The notes under the pieces are model-generated. The model was not told where the DNA came from, did not search any database, and worked only from the letters and a program-made list of their open reading frames with translations. Below, one piece after another: positions 1-7,609 of a DNA stretch of 47,411 nucleotides. The stretch comes from Caldilineaceae bacterium (GTDB lineage: Bacteria; Chloroflexota; Anaerolineae; Caldilineales; Caldilineaceae). The stretch covers positions 1 to 47,411 of the forward strand of contig JAJEBF010000009.1 of the NCBI GenBank assembly GCA_022824025.1, written 5' to 3'. The stretch's first letter is position 1. Each line of letters starts with the position of its first letter. The translations under genes were made by a program, and so were the position numbers.

Positions 1-2
1 TC

Positions 3-899
3 AAGAACTTCCCCGACGCCGGCGCCTCGCCCCAGGCCGTCCAGCTCGAACAGAACACCATCGCCCTCGAAGTCGCGCAGGCCCAGCTCGCGCTCACGCA
101 GAAGGGCGCGGATGAAGCCCAGATCGCCGCCGCCCTCGCCCAGATCGCCCAGGCCGAGCTCGGCGTCCGCCAGGCGCGCAGCAACCTGCTCGTCGCCCAG
201 GACGCCCTCGAAGCGCTCCTTGAAGGCGCCCCCGCCGAGGACCTCGAAATCGCCCGCGCCCAGGTCCGCCAGGCCGAGCTCAGCAAGCAGCAGGCCGAGA
301 TCACCCTCAACAACGCCATGCTCTACGCCCCCATCAACAGCGTCGTCAGCCAGGTCAACCTGCGCCAGGGCGAGCTCTACGGCGGCGGCGCGCTGCCCGC
401 CATCGTCCTCACCGACCTCGTCAGCTTCCACATGACCGTCCTCGTCGACGAGCTCGACGTCCGCCAGGTCCAGATCGGGCAGATCGTCCGCCTCAGCCTC
501 GACGCCCTGCCCGACGCCGACATCACCGGCCAGGTCACCAAGGTCTCGCCCACCGCCCGCGACGTCGGCGGCGTCGTCGCCTACGAAGTCGAAATCGTGC
601 CCGAATCCACAGACGCCCAACTGCGCGCCGGCATGAGCGCCACCGCCATCATCACCACCGCCCAGGTCGATAACATCCTCCGCGTCCCCAACCGCTTCAT
701 CCAGCTCGACCGCGAATCCGGCCGCGCCTTCGTCCAGAAAATCATCAACGACGTCCCCTCCCTCCAGGAGGTCGAAATGGGCCTGCGCAACGACCGCTTC
801 ACCCAGATCCTCGCCGGCCTCAGCGACGAAGACCAGATCGCGCTGATCCGCTCCAGCAGCGAAGACCAGCTGCGCAGCGCCATCTTCGGCGGCAACTAA
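3..899 (+). CDS. HlyD/MacA-type periplasmic adaptor (membrane fusion protein), 5' truncated
   Basis: The frame is open from base 3 to the TAA at 897-899 (298 codons); the N-terminus lies outside the window. The first ~100 residues are a long Ala/Gln/Glu-rich helical hairpin. They are followed by a lipoyl-like edge (LYAPINSVVSQVNLRQGEL) and a beta-barrel region (VLVDELDVRQVQIGQIVRLS, then GMSATAIITT), the usual order in HlyD/MacA adaptors. In this family the protein bridges an inner-membrane transporter to the outer part of the envelope. The ATPase and permease downstream fit a MacAB/LolCDE-like exporter. The C-terminal ~50 residues, after the barrel, are acidic and family-specific. The family call is secure; the substrate is unknown. 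Confidence 0.88.
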   Translation, partial: KNFPDAGASPQAVQLEQNTIALEVAQAQLALTQKGADEAQIAAALAQIAQAELGVRQARSNLLVAQDALEALLEGAPAEDLEIARAQVRQAELSKQQAEITLNNAMLYAPINSVVSQVNLRQGELYGGGALPAIVLTDLVSFHMTVLVDELDVRQVQIGQIVRLSLDALPDADITGQVTKVSPTARDVGGVVAYEVEIVPESTDAQLRAGMSATAIITTAQVDNILRVPNRFIQLDRESGRAFVQKIINDVPSLQEVEMGLRNDRFTQILAGLSDEDQIALIRSSSEDQLRSAIFGGN

Positions 900-905
900 C
901 CGCCC

Positions 906-934
906 TTGACACAAACCGCAATATACCCAAAATA
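906..934 (+). promoter_or_regulatory. Possible internal promoter between adaptor and ATPase genes
   Basis: TTGACA at 906-911 is followed after 17 bases by AAAATA at 929-934. The -35 box is perfect and the -10 poor. It sits directly after the adaptor stop codon, in a 180-bp gap otherwise free of genes. It could give the ATPase gene its own transcript, or be chance. Confidence 0.25.
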
Positions 935-1079
935 GACCCTGACCAGACGACCAGCTCCTTCCGGCCCCTATATATAAGGAAAGAAACGCTCCGTGCCCGT
1001 CCGTGGACAATATGATTTTCACCAAGACCATTCACGCAGCCGCCAGCCACGAAAAACGAGAAACAAAAAACAGCCCCTC

Positions 1080-1892
1080 ATGTTCAAACGCTTCTCTGAC
1101 TCAGACAACCCATCACCCAACGGCTCCGATCCCCCCGCCGGCGCGCATCCCGTCATCGAAGCCCTCGAACTCACCAAAGTCTACACAATGGGCGACATGC
1201 AAGTGCACGCCCTGCGCGGCGTAGACCTCACCATCGGCTTCGGCGAAATGGTCGCCGTCATGGGCCCCAGCGGCAGCGGCAAATCCACCCTCATGAACAT
1301 CATCGGCTGCCTCGACGTGCCCACCACCGGCCTCTACCGCCTCGACGGCGCCGACGTCGGCATCCTCGACGACAACAGCCTCGCCGAGATCCGCAGCCTC
1401 AAGATCGGCTTCGTCTTCCAAAGCTTCAACCTCCTCCCCCGCACCACCGCCCAGGCCAACGTCGAGCTCCCCCTCCTCTACGCCGGCATCAGCGGCCGCG
1501 ACCGCCACCAGCGCGCCGCCCAGGCCCTCCACCTCGTCGGCCTCGACGACCGCCGCGATCACAAACCCAACGAACTCTCCGGCGGACAGCAGCAGCGCGT
1601 CGCCATCGCCCGCGCCCTCATCAACCAGCCCAAGCTCATCCTCGCCGACGAGCCCACCGGCAATCTCGATACAAAAACCAGCGACGAAATCATGGACCTC
1701 CTCCAGCGCCTCAACCGCGAACAGGGAATCACCATCGTCTTCGTCACGCACGACCCCGAAATCGCCGAATACTGCAGCCGCGTCATCCACTTCCGCGACG
1801 GCCGCATCGAACGCGACGAGCGCGCTTCGCCCGAAATCGACAGCGCGCCTTCCAGCCAGGTGCTCGAAAGCCTGCCGTTTGACCGCCCTTGA
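1080..1892 (+). CDS. MacB/LolD-type ABC transporter ATPase
   Basis: This is a 270-residue cytoplasmic ATP-binding subunit that would power the permease encoded at 2883. Visible motifs are Walker [10 protein letters not shown] (residues 62-70), Q-loop region [12 protein letters not shown], signature [14 protein letters not shown], Walker B LILADEP with D-loop GNLD, and the H-loop THD. The length is slightly above the usual ~230 because of an N-terminal Ser/Pro-rich extension and a C-terminal tail. I chose ATG 1080 because the family homology starts about 25 residues later. An upstream in-frame start at 993 would add only low-complexity residues. No strong ribosome binding site is visible. Its permease partner is displaced by an inserted Uma2 gene. 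Confidence 0.92.
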   Translation: MFKRFSDSDNPSPNGSDPPAGAHPVIEALELTKVYTMGDMQVHALRGVDLTIGFGEMVAVMGPSGSGKSTLMNIIGCLDVPTTGLYRLDGADVGILDDNSLAEIRSLKIGFVFQSFNLLPRTTAQANVELPLLYAGISGRDRHQRAAQALHLVGLDDRRDHKPNELSGGQQQRVAIARALINQPKLILADEPTGNLDTKTSDEIMDLLQRLNREQGITIVFVTHDPEIAEYCSRVIHFRDGRIERDERASPEIDSAPSSQVLESLPFDRP

Positions 1893-1953
1893 CGCGCGAT
1901 CCTTTTGAAGACTCTTTTTCCCGTATTGCACTTAAGCGATTTGAGGAGAGGGC

Positions 1954-2868
1954 ATGGAACCGACAGAAGCGCCGCCTGACACGCCGCAAACAAGAGCGAA
2001 TCCAGCCCAATCGCACGGATCCGCCCGCGCAACGGCCGGCGCGCCGGCACGCGACCCGGTCAAAACCTCCGGCCCCCCTCCGATGGAGCCTGCCCAACGC
2101 TGCGCGCCCGATGACGGCCGCTATGTCACCTTAGAGGAATACTGGGCCGCGTGGTACGAGAATCCCTACCCCGACATCGATGTCAGCTATGAATGGAACA
2201 ACGGCAAATTGGAGGCAAAGCCCTCGGCGAATAAGCCTCAACTCGCCCTCGGCGGTTGGTTCTTCGAACTGCTGCGCCGCTACTTGGCCACCAACAAAAT
2301 CGCAGACCTGATTAATGTGGAGACCGGCTTTCTGCTGACAATTGAAGACGCGGCCGAACCGTCCGGGACGCGCCAGGCCGTGCGCAAGCCCGATATCGGC
2401 GTTATACTGCATTCCAACCCCGTCCCTTGGGGGCGTATTGACCAGCGCTCCTATGCAGGGGTCTGCGACGCCGTTGTTGAATTCCTGTCCGACTCCTCGC
2501 CGGCCGAAGTGCGCCGCGACACGGAAGAAAAGAAGCGGGACTACGCCCTGGCAGGTGTGAAAGAGTACACGATTCTCGACCCTGGCGGCGGCAACATGCG
2601 TTTCTACCGTCTTGCCCAGCAAGGCATGTACGTTGACATTCGGCCCGACGCCGGCGGCGTAATCCACTCGGAGGTTCTGCCCGGCTTCCGATTCCGGCAT
2701 GAGGATCTGCGGCGGCTGCGGGACCTGGAGAAGTTGGGGTTGGATGAAGTCTATTCCGCCTACGTCATACCCGCTTATAAGGCCGCCGTCAACAGGGCCG
2801 AGCAGGCGGAAAAACGGGTGCTGGCCTTGGAAGCCGAACTGGCCCGACTGCGCCGGGAACGATCCTGA
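1954..2868 (+). CDS. Uma2 (DUF820) family endonuclease-like protein, copy 1
   Basis: This 304-residue protein has the Uma2 core: RKPDIGVI (the PD motif), a strand ending VVEFLSDSS, and the [22 protein letters not shown] block. These are known in the PD-(D/E)xK nuclease-like Uma2 family. The C-terminus (residues ~270-304) is a heptad-patterned coiled coil. The ATG at 1954 has GAGGAG about 8 bases upstream. The N-terminal ~45 residues are a Pro/Ala-rich tail. The gene sits between an ABC ATPase and its permease, with only 14 bases to the permease start, so it probably rides on the operon. Its codon use is visibly less C-ending than its neighbours, which suggests a late insertion. The cellular role of Uma2 proteins is not established; a nuclease function is inferred from fold. 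Confidence 0.85.
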   Translation: MEPTEAPPDTPQTRANPAQSHGSARATAGAPARDPVKTSGPPPMEPAQRCAPDDGRYVTLEEYWAAWYENPYPDIDVSYEWNNGKLEAKPSANKPQLALGGWFFELLRRYLATNKIADLINVETGFLLTIEDAAEPSGTRQAVRKPDIGVILHSNPVPWGRIDQRSYAGVCDAVVEFLSDSSPAEVRRDTEEKKRDYALAGVKEYTILDPGGGNMRFYRLAQQGMYVDIRPDAGGVIHSEVLPGFRFRHEDLRRLRDLEKLGLDEVYSAYVIPAYKAAVNRAEQAEKRVLALEAELARLRRERS

Positions 2869-2882
2869 GTAGGACATAAACA

Positions 2883-4130
2883 ATGAATCTCTTCGAATCC
2901 ACACGCGTCGCCATGCTCGCCCTCGCAGCCAACAAACTGCGCTCCGCCCTCACCATGCTCGGCATCATCATCGGCGTCAGCGCCGTCATCGCGCTCATGA
3001 GCATCGGCCGCGGCGTCGAAAAATTCTTCGTCGACCAGTTCACCAGCCTCGGCACCAACCTCCTCTACGTCTTCCCCGGCCAGCTCAGCGAAGGCCCCCC
3101 CAGCGAACGCGGCCGTGAACGCGGCGTCCTCACCCTCGCCGACAGCCACGCCATCAACAACCCCCTGCGCGTCCCCGACGTCATCGCCGTCGCCCCCCAA
3201 GTGAGCGGCAACGCCCTCATCGCCCGCGCCGGCAATGATATGGACGTCTCCGTCAGCGGCGTCACCGCCTCCTACCAGGACGCCCTCTCCGGCGAAGCCG
3301 CCATCGGCTCCTTCATCACCGATGCCGACGTCGAAGAGCGCAGCCGCGTCGTCGTCATCGGCTCAGACGTCTTCGGCAGGCTCTTCGAACCCTACGAAGA
3401 CCCGATCGACCAGACCATCCGCGTCAACAACATCCTCTTCCGCGTCATCGGCGTCATGGAAGAACGCGGCGCCGGCGTCGGCGGAGCTAACCTCGACGAA
3501 ATGATCTTCATCCCCCTCACCACCGTCCAGGACCGCCTCTTCCGACTCCGCACAGTCAGCGGCGAATACCAGGTCTCCCTCATCTACGCCTCCGTCATCT
3601 CCGAAGACCGCATGGAAGCCGCCCAACAGCAGATCACCGACCTGCTGCGCGAACGCCACAACATCGCCTTCCGCGGCGAAGACGACTTCGTCGTCATCAA
3701 CCAGTCCGACCTTCTCGCCATCTTCGGCGACATCCTCAGCGCCATGACCCTCTTCCTCAGCGCCATCGCCTTCATCAGCCTCGTCGTCGGCGGCATCGGC
3801 ATCATGAACATCATGCTCGTCAGCGTCACCGAACGCACCCGCGAAATCGGGCTCCGCAAAGCCGTCGGCGCAAAACGCCGCAACGTCCTCAGCCAGTTCC
3901 TCATCGAAGCCGTCACCCTCGCCCTCATCGGCGGCCTGCTCGGCATCGTCCTCGGCGCCGGCGGAGCCGTCGCCGCCACCTCCTTCGTCGACAACTTCAG
4001 CGCCGTCGTCGGCCTTGACGCCATCGCAATCGCCATCCTCTTCTCCATGGCCGTCGGCCTCTTCTTCGGCATCTACCCCGCCTACCGCGCCAGCCGTCTC
4101 AACCCCATCGACGCCCTCCGCTATGAATAA
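2883..4130 (+). CDS. MacB-type ABC transporter permease (FtsX domain)
   Basis: This 415-residue protein has the standard MacB layout. There is an N-terminal membrane segment (ALTMLGIIIGVSAVIALMSI, about residues 22-41) and a large extracytoplasmic domain (roughly 45-275). Three C-terminal membrane segments follow, with the FtsX hallmark GIGIMNIMLVSVTERTREIG, and the end reads YPAYRASRLNPIDALRYE. Full-length MacB permeases of the separate-ATPase type are ~400 residues, so it is complete. In this family it transmits ATP-driven motion across the membrane to move lipoproteins, peptides or small molecules. It overlaps the next gene by 8 bases, indicating translational coupling to the SH3b lipoprotein. 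Confidence 0.93.
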   Translation: MNLFESTRVAMLALAANKLRSALTMLGIIIGVSAVIALMSIGRGVEKFFVDQFTSLGTNLLYVFPGQLSEGPPSERGRERGVLTLADSHAINNPLRVPDVIAVAPQVSGNALIARAGNDMDVSVSGVTASYQDALSGEAAIGSFITDADVEERSRVVVIGSDVFGRLFEPYEDPIDQTIRVNNILFRVIGVMEERGAGVGGANLDEMIFIPLTTVQDRLFRLRTVSGEYQVSLIYASVISEDRMEAAQQQITDLLRERHNIAFRGEDDFVVINQSDLLAIFGDILSAMTLFLSAIAFISLVVGGIGIMNIMLVSVTERTREIGLRKAVGAKRRNVLSQFLIEAVTLALIGGLLGIVLGAGGAVAATSFVDNFSAVVGLDAIAIAILFSMAVGLFFGIYPAYRASRLNPIDALRYE

Positions 4131-5169
4131 CCCATCCCCTCCCCCAGCCGGGTCACGAACCACTATCCACTATCCACGAACCACTATCCACTGCCTCCTC
4201 CTCCTCCTCCTCCTCGCCTCCTGCGGACGCCGCCCCAGCGAACCCACGCCCCTGCCCCCAGGCACCCGCATCGCCCAGCCCACCCCCGACTTCGGCGCGC
4301 CCGCACAGACCGGCTCCGCCACGCAGACCGCCAACCAGACCACCAACCAGGATGCCCAATCCCTCCGCACCCGCCTCGCCCAGCAGACGACACAGTCCCC
4401 GCAGTCCCCCGTGACCCCGGACCCCGCGTCCCCGACACCTGCTTCCCTTCTCGACACCTACGCCAGCCTCAGAGTTTTCGAGCGCCCAACCGCCCTCGGC
4501 ATTCTGTCCGGCGGCGGAGCCCTCTACAACGCGCCCGGCGGCGCAATCACCGCCAACCTCCAGCTCGGCGCAACTCTCACCATCACCGGCCGTTCCGCCG
4601 ACCGCGCCTGGTTCGCCGCCTACCTCGCCAACGGAGCCGCCGGCTGGGTGCCCGCCGCCCAGGTCCGCCTCTTCGGCGACGTCGCCGACCTCGAAACCGT
4701 CGACGAATCCCTCGGCCCCGCCGTCGTCGCCACCCTGATCGCCCAGGCCAGCCTGCCCCAGGAGCCCGTCGCCACCGTCATCGCCCGGCTCACACCAACC
4801 CCCGCCCCCACCAGCCCAGCCGCCGCTGACACCGCCGCCGCCGACCCTGCAGCTGACCCTGCCGCTGACCCTGCCGCTGACGACCCATCCGCCTCCGAAA
4901 CGCCCGCCGCCCCCGAAATAACCGGCCCCGCCCTCACCGTCATCGTCGAGGGCGCCAACCTGCGCACCGGCCCCGGCACCGACTACCCCGTCGTCGGCGG
5001 CCTCTACCAGGACCAGACGGCCGCCCTCCTCGGCCGCAACCAGGCCGGCGACTGGCTCCAGCTCCAAACCCCCAACGGCCCCGCCTGGATCTTCGCAACC
5101 CTCGTCCAAACCACCATCCCCATCCCCGACCTCCCCGCCATCGACCCACCCCCCAACCCCAACCAATAA
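4123..5169 (+). CDS. Lipoprotein with two bacterial SH3 domains
   Basis: The 348-residue protein starts at an ATG overlapping the permease stop (ATGAATAA). An upstream in-frame start would lie entirely inside the permease gene. Residues 25-34 form a poly-Leu core ending in the lipobox LASC, so Cys34 is the predicted lipidated residue. Two SH3b-like domains are visible: about 122-182, and 269-328 with the typical NLRTGPGTDYPVVGGL. They are separated by Thr/Pro/Ala linkers that include a short DPAA tandem repeat. SH3b domains usually bind cell-wall or protein ligands, so it is likely an exported partner of the exporter. Oddly, the signal peptide n-region (TTIHYP repeated) is encoded by copies of the heptamer found in the spacers. 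Confidence 0.82.
   Translation: MNNPSPPPAGSRTTIHYPRTTIHCLLLLLLLASCGRRPSEPTPLPPGTRIAQPTPDFGAPAQTGSATQTANQTTNQDAQSLRTRLAQQTTQSPQSPVTPDPASPTPASLLDTYASLRVFERPTALGILSGGGALYNAPGGAITANLQLGATLTITGRSADRAWFAAYLANGAAGWVPAAQVRLFGDVADLETVDESLGPAVVATLIAQASLPQEPVATVIARLTPTPAPTSPAAADTAAADPAADPAADPAADDPSASETPAAPEITGPALTVIVEGANLRTGPGTDYPVVGGLYQDQTAALLGRNQAGDWLQLQTPNGPAWIFATLVQTTIPIPDLPAIDPPPNPNQ
4157..4194 (+). repeat. CCACTAT heptamer array inside the lipoprotein signal peptide
   Basis: About four copies of the CCACTAT/CCACGAA heptamer lie within codons 12-24 of the SH3b lipoprotein gene. They are read as repeated TTIHYP-type residues just before the poly-Leu core. Confidence 0.8.
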
Positions 5170-5240
5170 CCACCCCTCCCCCACCTGCCCGCCCCTCGCC
5201 CTTCGCCTTTCTTCGCGCCCCTTCGCGGATCACCCGCCGT

Positions 5241-5333
5241 TCAACTGACCACTGACCACTGACCACTGACCACTGACCACTGACCACTGACCACTGACCA
5301 CTGACCACTGACCACTGACCACTGACCACTGCC
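5241..5333. repeat. CCACTGA heptamer array (about 13 copies)
   Basis: Perfect 7-base tandem repeats follow the recurrent left flank (CTTCGCGGATCACCCGCC then GTTCAACT). They end in the recurrent right flank ACTGCCTTCTGCCCTTCC. The stretch 5170-5531 holds no gene. Confidence 0.95.
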
Positions 5334-5432
5334 TTCTGCCCTTCCCCTGCCGCTCGCCCCAAACCCCTCGTCCAGCCATCCCCCAAATCCCCAAAATCCC
5401 CCCAAATCCCCGTTCAGACAATCACCCGCCGT

Positions 5433-5480
5433 TCAACTGACCACTATCCACTATCCACTATCCACTGATCACTATCCACC
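5433..5480. repeat. CCACTAT heptamer array (about 5 copies)
   Basis: A second array lies in the same spacer and again begins after CCGCCGTTCAACTGA. It ends two bases before a promoter-like sequence for the next gene. Confidence 0.9.
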
Positions 5481-5481
5481 A

Positions 5482-5510
5482 TTTACACGAACCGGCCTTC
5501 ATGGTATCCT
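5482..5510 (+). promoter_or_regulatory. Putative sigma-70-type promoter for the small membrane protein
   Basis: TTTACA at 5482-5487 and TATCCT at 5505-5510 are spaced by 17 bases, just downstream of a heptamer array and 22 bases before the start codon region. Confidence 0.4.
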
Positions 5511-5531
5511 CTCTCTTGAAAGGAGTTACCT

Positions 5532-5762
5532 ATGGCTGTCACATCAGAACGTTTTGAGAGACTTGAAGATAGGGTCAACGACGTAACGGGAAAGGCAAAT
5601 GAACTCAAAGGCGCTTACGAGCACCTGGCAACAAAAGAGGACATAGCCAGATCGGAGAATCGAATCATTAGATGGATCGTCGGCTTTGCCATATCCATAC
5701 TACTGGCAATGATTGTTCAGACCTCATTGCTATGGCAAGCAATCCTTTCATTTGCAGGCTAA
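5532..5762 (+). CDS. Small coiled-coil protein with C-terminal membrane anchor
   Basis: The product has 76 residues. Residues 1-45 are charged and heptad-like (ERFERLEDRVNDVTGKANEL). Residues ~47-72 form one hydrophobic segment (WIVGFAISILLAMIVQTSLL). AGGAG lies 6 bases before the ATG, which makes the start secure. Its composition is clearly lower in GC than the exporter operon. The same plan (short coiled coil, then a single tail anchor) recurs in genes at 40825 and 44761. It resembles XhlA/DUF1640-like small proteins in architecture only. No function can be assigned. Confidence 0.7.
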   Translation: MAVTSERFERLEDRVNDVTGKANELKGAYEHLATKEDIARSENRIIRWIVGFAISILLAMIVQTSLLWQAILSFAG

Positions 5763-5794
5763 CATGACAACAGAACACAGAATGCCTGATTGGC

Positions 5795-6013
5795 ATGGAG
5801 CGACAGGCCTTTCGGACGTTTACACAGAACTGCCGGGAACATTTGCAAGACCTAAAAGAGGCAGATTCACCCTGTCATTATTGTAGCAATCATCATTTCT
5901 TGGCGCCGGAACATGACTTTGGACCATTGTCTATAATCGATTGCGCCAAATGCGGATTCAATAAACGATTACCTTGCTTAACTGCCCCCACAAGAGTACT
6001 GGTCCAGCTATAA
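5795..6013 (+). CDS. Short zinc-ribbon-like protein, probably truncated by IS sequence
   Basis: The 72-codon frame contains two CxxC pairs (CHYC and CAKCGF) spaced 24 residues apart, like a zinc ribbon. Its last ~6 codons run into the left end of an IS3-type remnant, so the natural C-terminus is probably lost. No good ribosome binding site precedes the ATG. A different 41-codon frame starts at 5764, one base after the upstream gene's stop codon, and could represent the original start if a frameshift has occurred. Function unknown; it may be a dead gene. Confidence 0.35.
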   Translation: MERQAFRTFTQNCREHLQDLKEADSPCHYCSNHHFLAPEHDFGPLSIIDCAKCGFNKRLPCLTAPTRVLVQL

Positions 6014-6080
6014 TGTTCGTATTGGACCGCAAAAAGAGGCGCTAGAAGGCCAGGAAGAGACACACGCCGGAGCACGCAGC
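5996..6080 (+). mobile_element. Left-end remnant of an IS3-type element (copy 1)
   Basis: The stretch matches 21921-22006 nearly base for base: CTGGTCCAG, ATAATGTT, GTATTGG and ACGCCGGAGCA all align in order. In the other copy this leads into a transposase OrfA start. Here the start codon is deleted, and the match stops where a Uma2 gene fragment begins. Confidence 0.6.
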
Positions 6081-6118
6081 CGACAAGCCAGACAGGCCGA
6101 CGTGGCGAAATCCGTGCG

Positions 6119-6213
6119 CCGGCGCAGCCGAAGGTGCCGCCCGCCGCCAAGCCGAGGAACAGGCCCAAGCCCTGCAAGCCAAGCTCGCCTGCCTCCGCCG
6201 GCAACGCCCCTGA
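6119..6213 (+). pseudogene. 3' fragment of a Uma2 gene
   Basis: These ~95 bases translate as a coiled-coil end (AARRQAEEQAQALQAKLA and then a terminal QRP stop). It is nearly identical to the 3' ends of the Uma2 genes ending at 7580 and 8710. No upstream Uma2 core is present. It is directly joined to the IS3 remnant, so it looks like the scar of a deletion that removed a third tandem copy. Confidence 0.7.
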
Positions 6214-6297
6214 CCCCCAACACCCCTCCCCTCAATCCCGTACACACCCCGCAAACCCTACCCACCGCCCCCCACCCTCTGCCGATCACCCGTCGTT

Positions 6298-6487
6298 CAA
6301 CTATCCACTAACCACTAACCACTATCCACTAACCACTGCCTTCTGCCCTTCCCCTGCCCTTCTCCCCTGTCCACCCAAACGCCTCGTCCAGCCATCCCCC
6401 AAATCCCCTGCATCCCCCCAAATCCCCGTTCAGACAATCCCCCGCCGTTCAACTGACCACTATCCACTATCCACTATCCACTATCCC
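6298..6487. repeat. Two heptamer arrays with flanking cassette
   Basis: Arrays of CCACTAT/CCACTAA lie at 6298-6339 and 6451-6487, each preceded by a GCCGTTCAACT-type or CGTCGTTCAACT flank. Between them is a C-rich segment that also occurs in the spacer at 5340-5435. No gene is visible from 6214 to 6557. Confidence 0.88.
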
Positions 6488-6498
6488 CCTCGCCGTGC

Positions 6499-6504
6499 TA
6501 TAAT
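6499..6504 (+). promoter_or_regulatory. Putative -10 element for the tandem Uma2 genes
   Basis: TATAAT occurs 54 bases before the Uma2 start and 12 bases after the heptamer array. No clear -35 box is present at the expected spacing, because that position lies inside the array. Confidence 0.35.
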
Positions 6505-6557
6505 CCCCACACATACCCGATCCCCCCGCCGCCGTTCGTACTGCCCCAGGAGCGAAC

Positions 6558-7580
6558 ATGCAATCCATCAAACCGCCGCAAAACGTGCCCCAGGACCGGG
6601 CAGCCCCGGCCCATCCCAACCCCCTCGCGCCCGACCATGGCCGCCGCGTCACCAAAGAAGAATACTGGGCCAGATGGTACGAAAACCCCTACCCCGACCT
6701 CGACGTCAGCTACGAATGGAACACCGGCATCCTGGAGGCCAAACCCTTGCCCGATTACCCCCAAATCATGCTGTATCGCTGGTTCAGCCAGCTCCTTGGC
6801 CACTTTCTTGAGGTCAATCCCATCGCCACAGTGATCGATCTGGAAACCGGCGTTAGCATGACGATCTTGGATGTCGATGAGCCGTCGGGAAAGTGGGAAG
6901 TCGTCTACAAGCCGGACCTTGGCATCGTCCTGAATGACAACCCTGCCTCGTGGGGCGCGAGTGGACAGCGCGCCTATGAAGGAATATGTGACCTGATCGT
7001 GGAAGCGGTTTCCGATTCGACGCAGGCCGAAGTGCGGCGGGACACAGAGGAGAAGAGGAGCGGCTACGCCCGCGCCGGCGTGCAGGAATACTTCATTCTC
7101 GACCCCAGCGACCGGCACATGCATTTTCTTCGTCTGACAAGCGACGGGCGCTACATCGAGATCCAGCCTGACGCCGCGGGCGTGCTCCATTCGCGCGTCC
7201 TGCCCGGCTTCCGCTTCCGCCGCGCCGACCTGCTCAGAAAGCCTGGACAGAAAGCCCTCTCCTTGGACGAAGTCTACGCAGACTACGTCACACCCGGCCA
7301 TCTGGATTCTGTTCACAGAGCCGAAAGGGCCGAACAGCAGGCCGCAGCCGAAGCCGCCGCCCGCCGCCAGGCCGAACAACAGGCCGCAGCCGAAGCCGCA
7401 GCCCGCCGCCAGGCCGAACAACAGGCCGCAGCCGAAGCCGCCGCCCGCCGCCAGGCCGAACAACAGGCCGCAGCCGAAGCCGCCGCCCGCCGCCAAGCCG
7501 AGGAACAGGCCAAAAGAGCCGAAGAAGAGAATCAAGCCCTGCAAGCCGAGCTCGCCCGCCTCCGCCAACAACGCCCCTGA
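6558..7580 (+). CDS. Uma2 (DUF820) family endonuclease-like protein, copy 2
   Basis: This 340-residue Uma2 protein has the ordered core motifs VVYKPDLGIVLND, LIVEAVSDST and RRDTEEKRSGYARAGVQEY/ILDP. These match the PD-(D/E)xK-like active-site blocks of the family. AGGAG ends six bases before the ATG. After residue ~255 comes a long Ala/Gln/Arg-rich coiled coil. It is built from four near-identical 14-residue units (DNA unit 42 bp) and closes with ALQAELARLRQQRP. It is about 150 residues longer than a typical Uma2 protein because of this coil. It is followed after 29 bases by another paralog, so the two are probably cotranscribed. The role is unknown; the coil suggests oligomerisation. Confidence 0.88.
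   Translation: MQSIKPPQNVPQDRAAPAHPNPLAPDHGRRVTKEEYWARWYENPYPDLDVSYEWNTGILEAKPLPDYPQIMLYRWFSQLLGHFLEVNPIATVIDLETGVSMTILDVDEPSGKWEVVYKPDLGIVLNDNPASWGASGQRAYEGICDLIVEAVSDSTQAEVRRDTEEKRSGYARAGVQEYFILDPSDRHMHFLRLTSDGRYIEIQPDAAGVLHSRVLPGFRFRRADLLRKPGQKALSLDEVYADYVTPGHLDSVHRAERAEQQAAAEAAARRQAEQQAAAEAAARRQAEQQAAAEAAARRQAEQQAAAEAAARRQAEEQAKRAEEENQALQAELARLRQQRP
7329..7496 (+). repeat. Four tandem 42-bp repeats encoding a coiled coil
   Basis: Units begin at 7329, 7371, 7413 and 7455 and encode AEQQAAAEAAARRQ. Each unit equals two heptads, so copy-number changes would keep coiled-coil register. Confidence 0.95.
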
Positions 7581-7609
7581 AACGAACCACCATCCACTGT
7601 GGAGCAACC

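Noticed and set aside
3363..4163. Long minus-strand frames opposite the ABC permease and other GC-rich genes
   Set aside because: They are mirror frames caused by strong C-ending codon use; their products are low-complexity and lack ribosome binding sites.
5241..5333. Regular repeats that could be mistaken for a CRISPR array
   Set aside because: The unit is 7 bases with no spacers between copies, so it is a simple tandem array.
4940..5421. Minus-strand open frames giving VVSGQWS repeats
   Set aside because: They are translations of the heptamer array, which stays open because 7-base units cycle through all frames without a stop. No start context or other protein features.
6134..6811. A 225-codon plus-strand frame across the spacer into the second Uma2 gene
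   Set aside because: It reads through repeat cassettes and overlaps the well-supported Uma2 gene in another frame.
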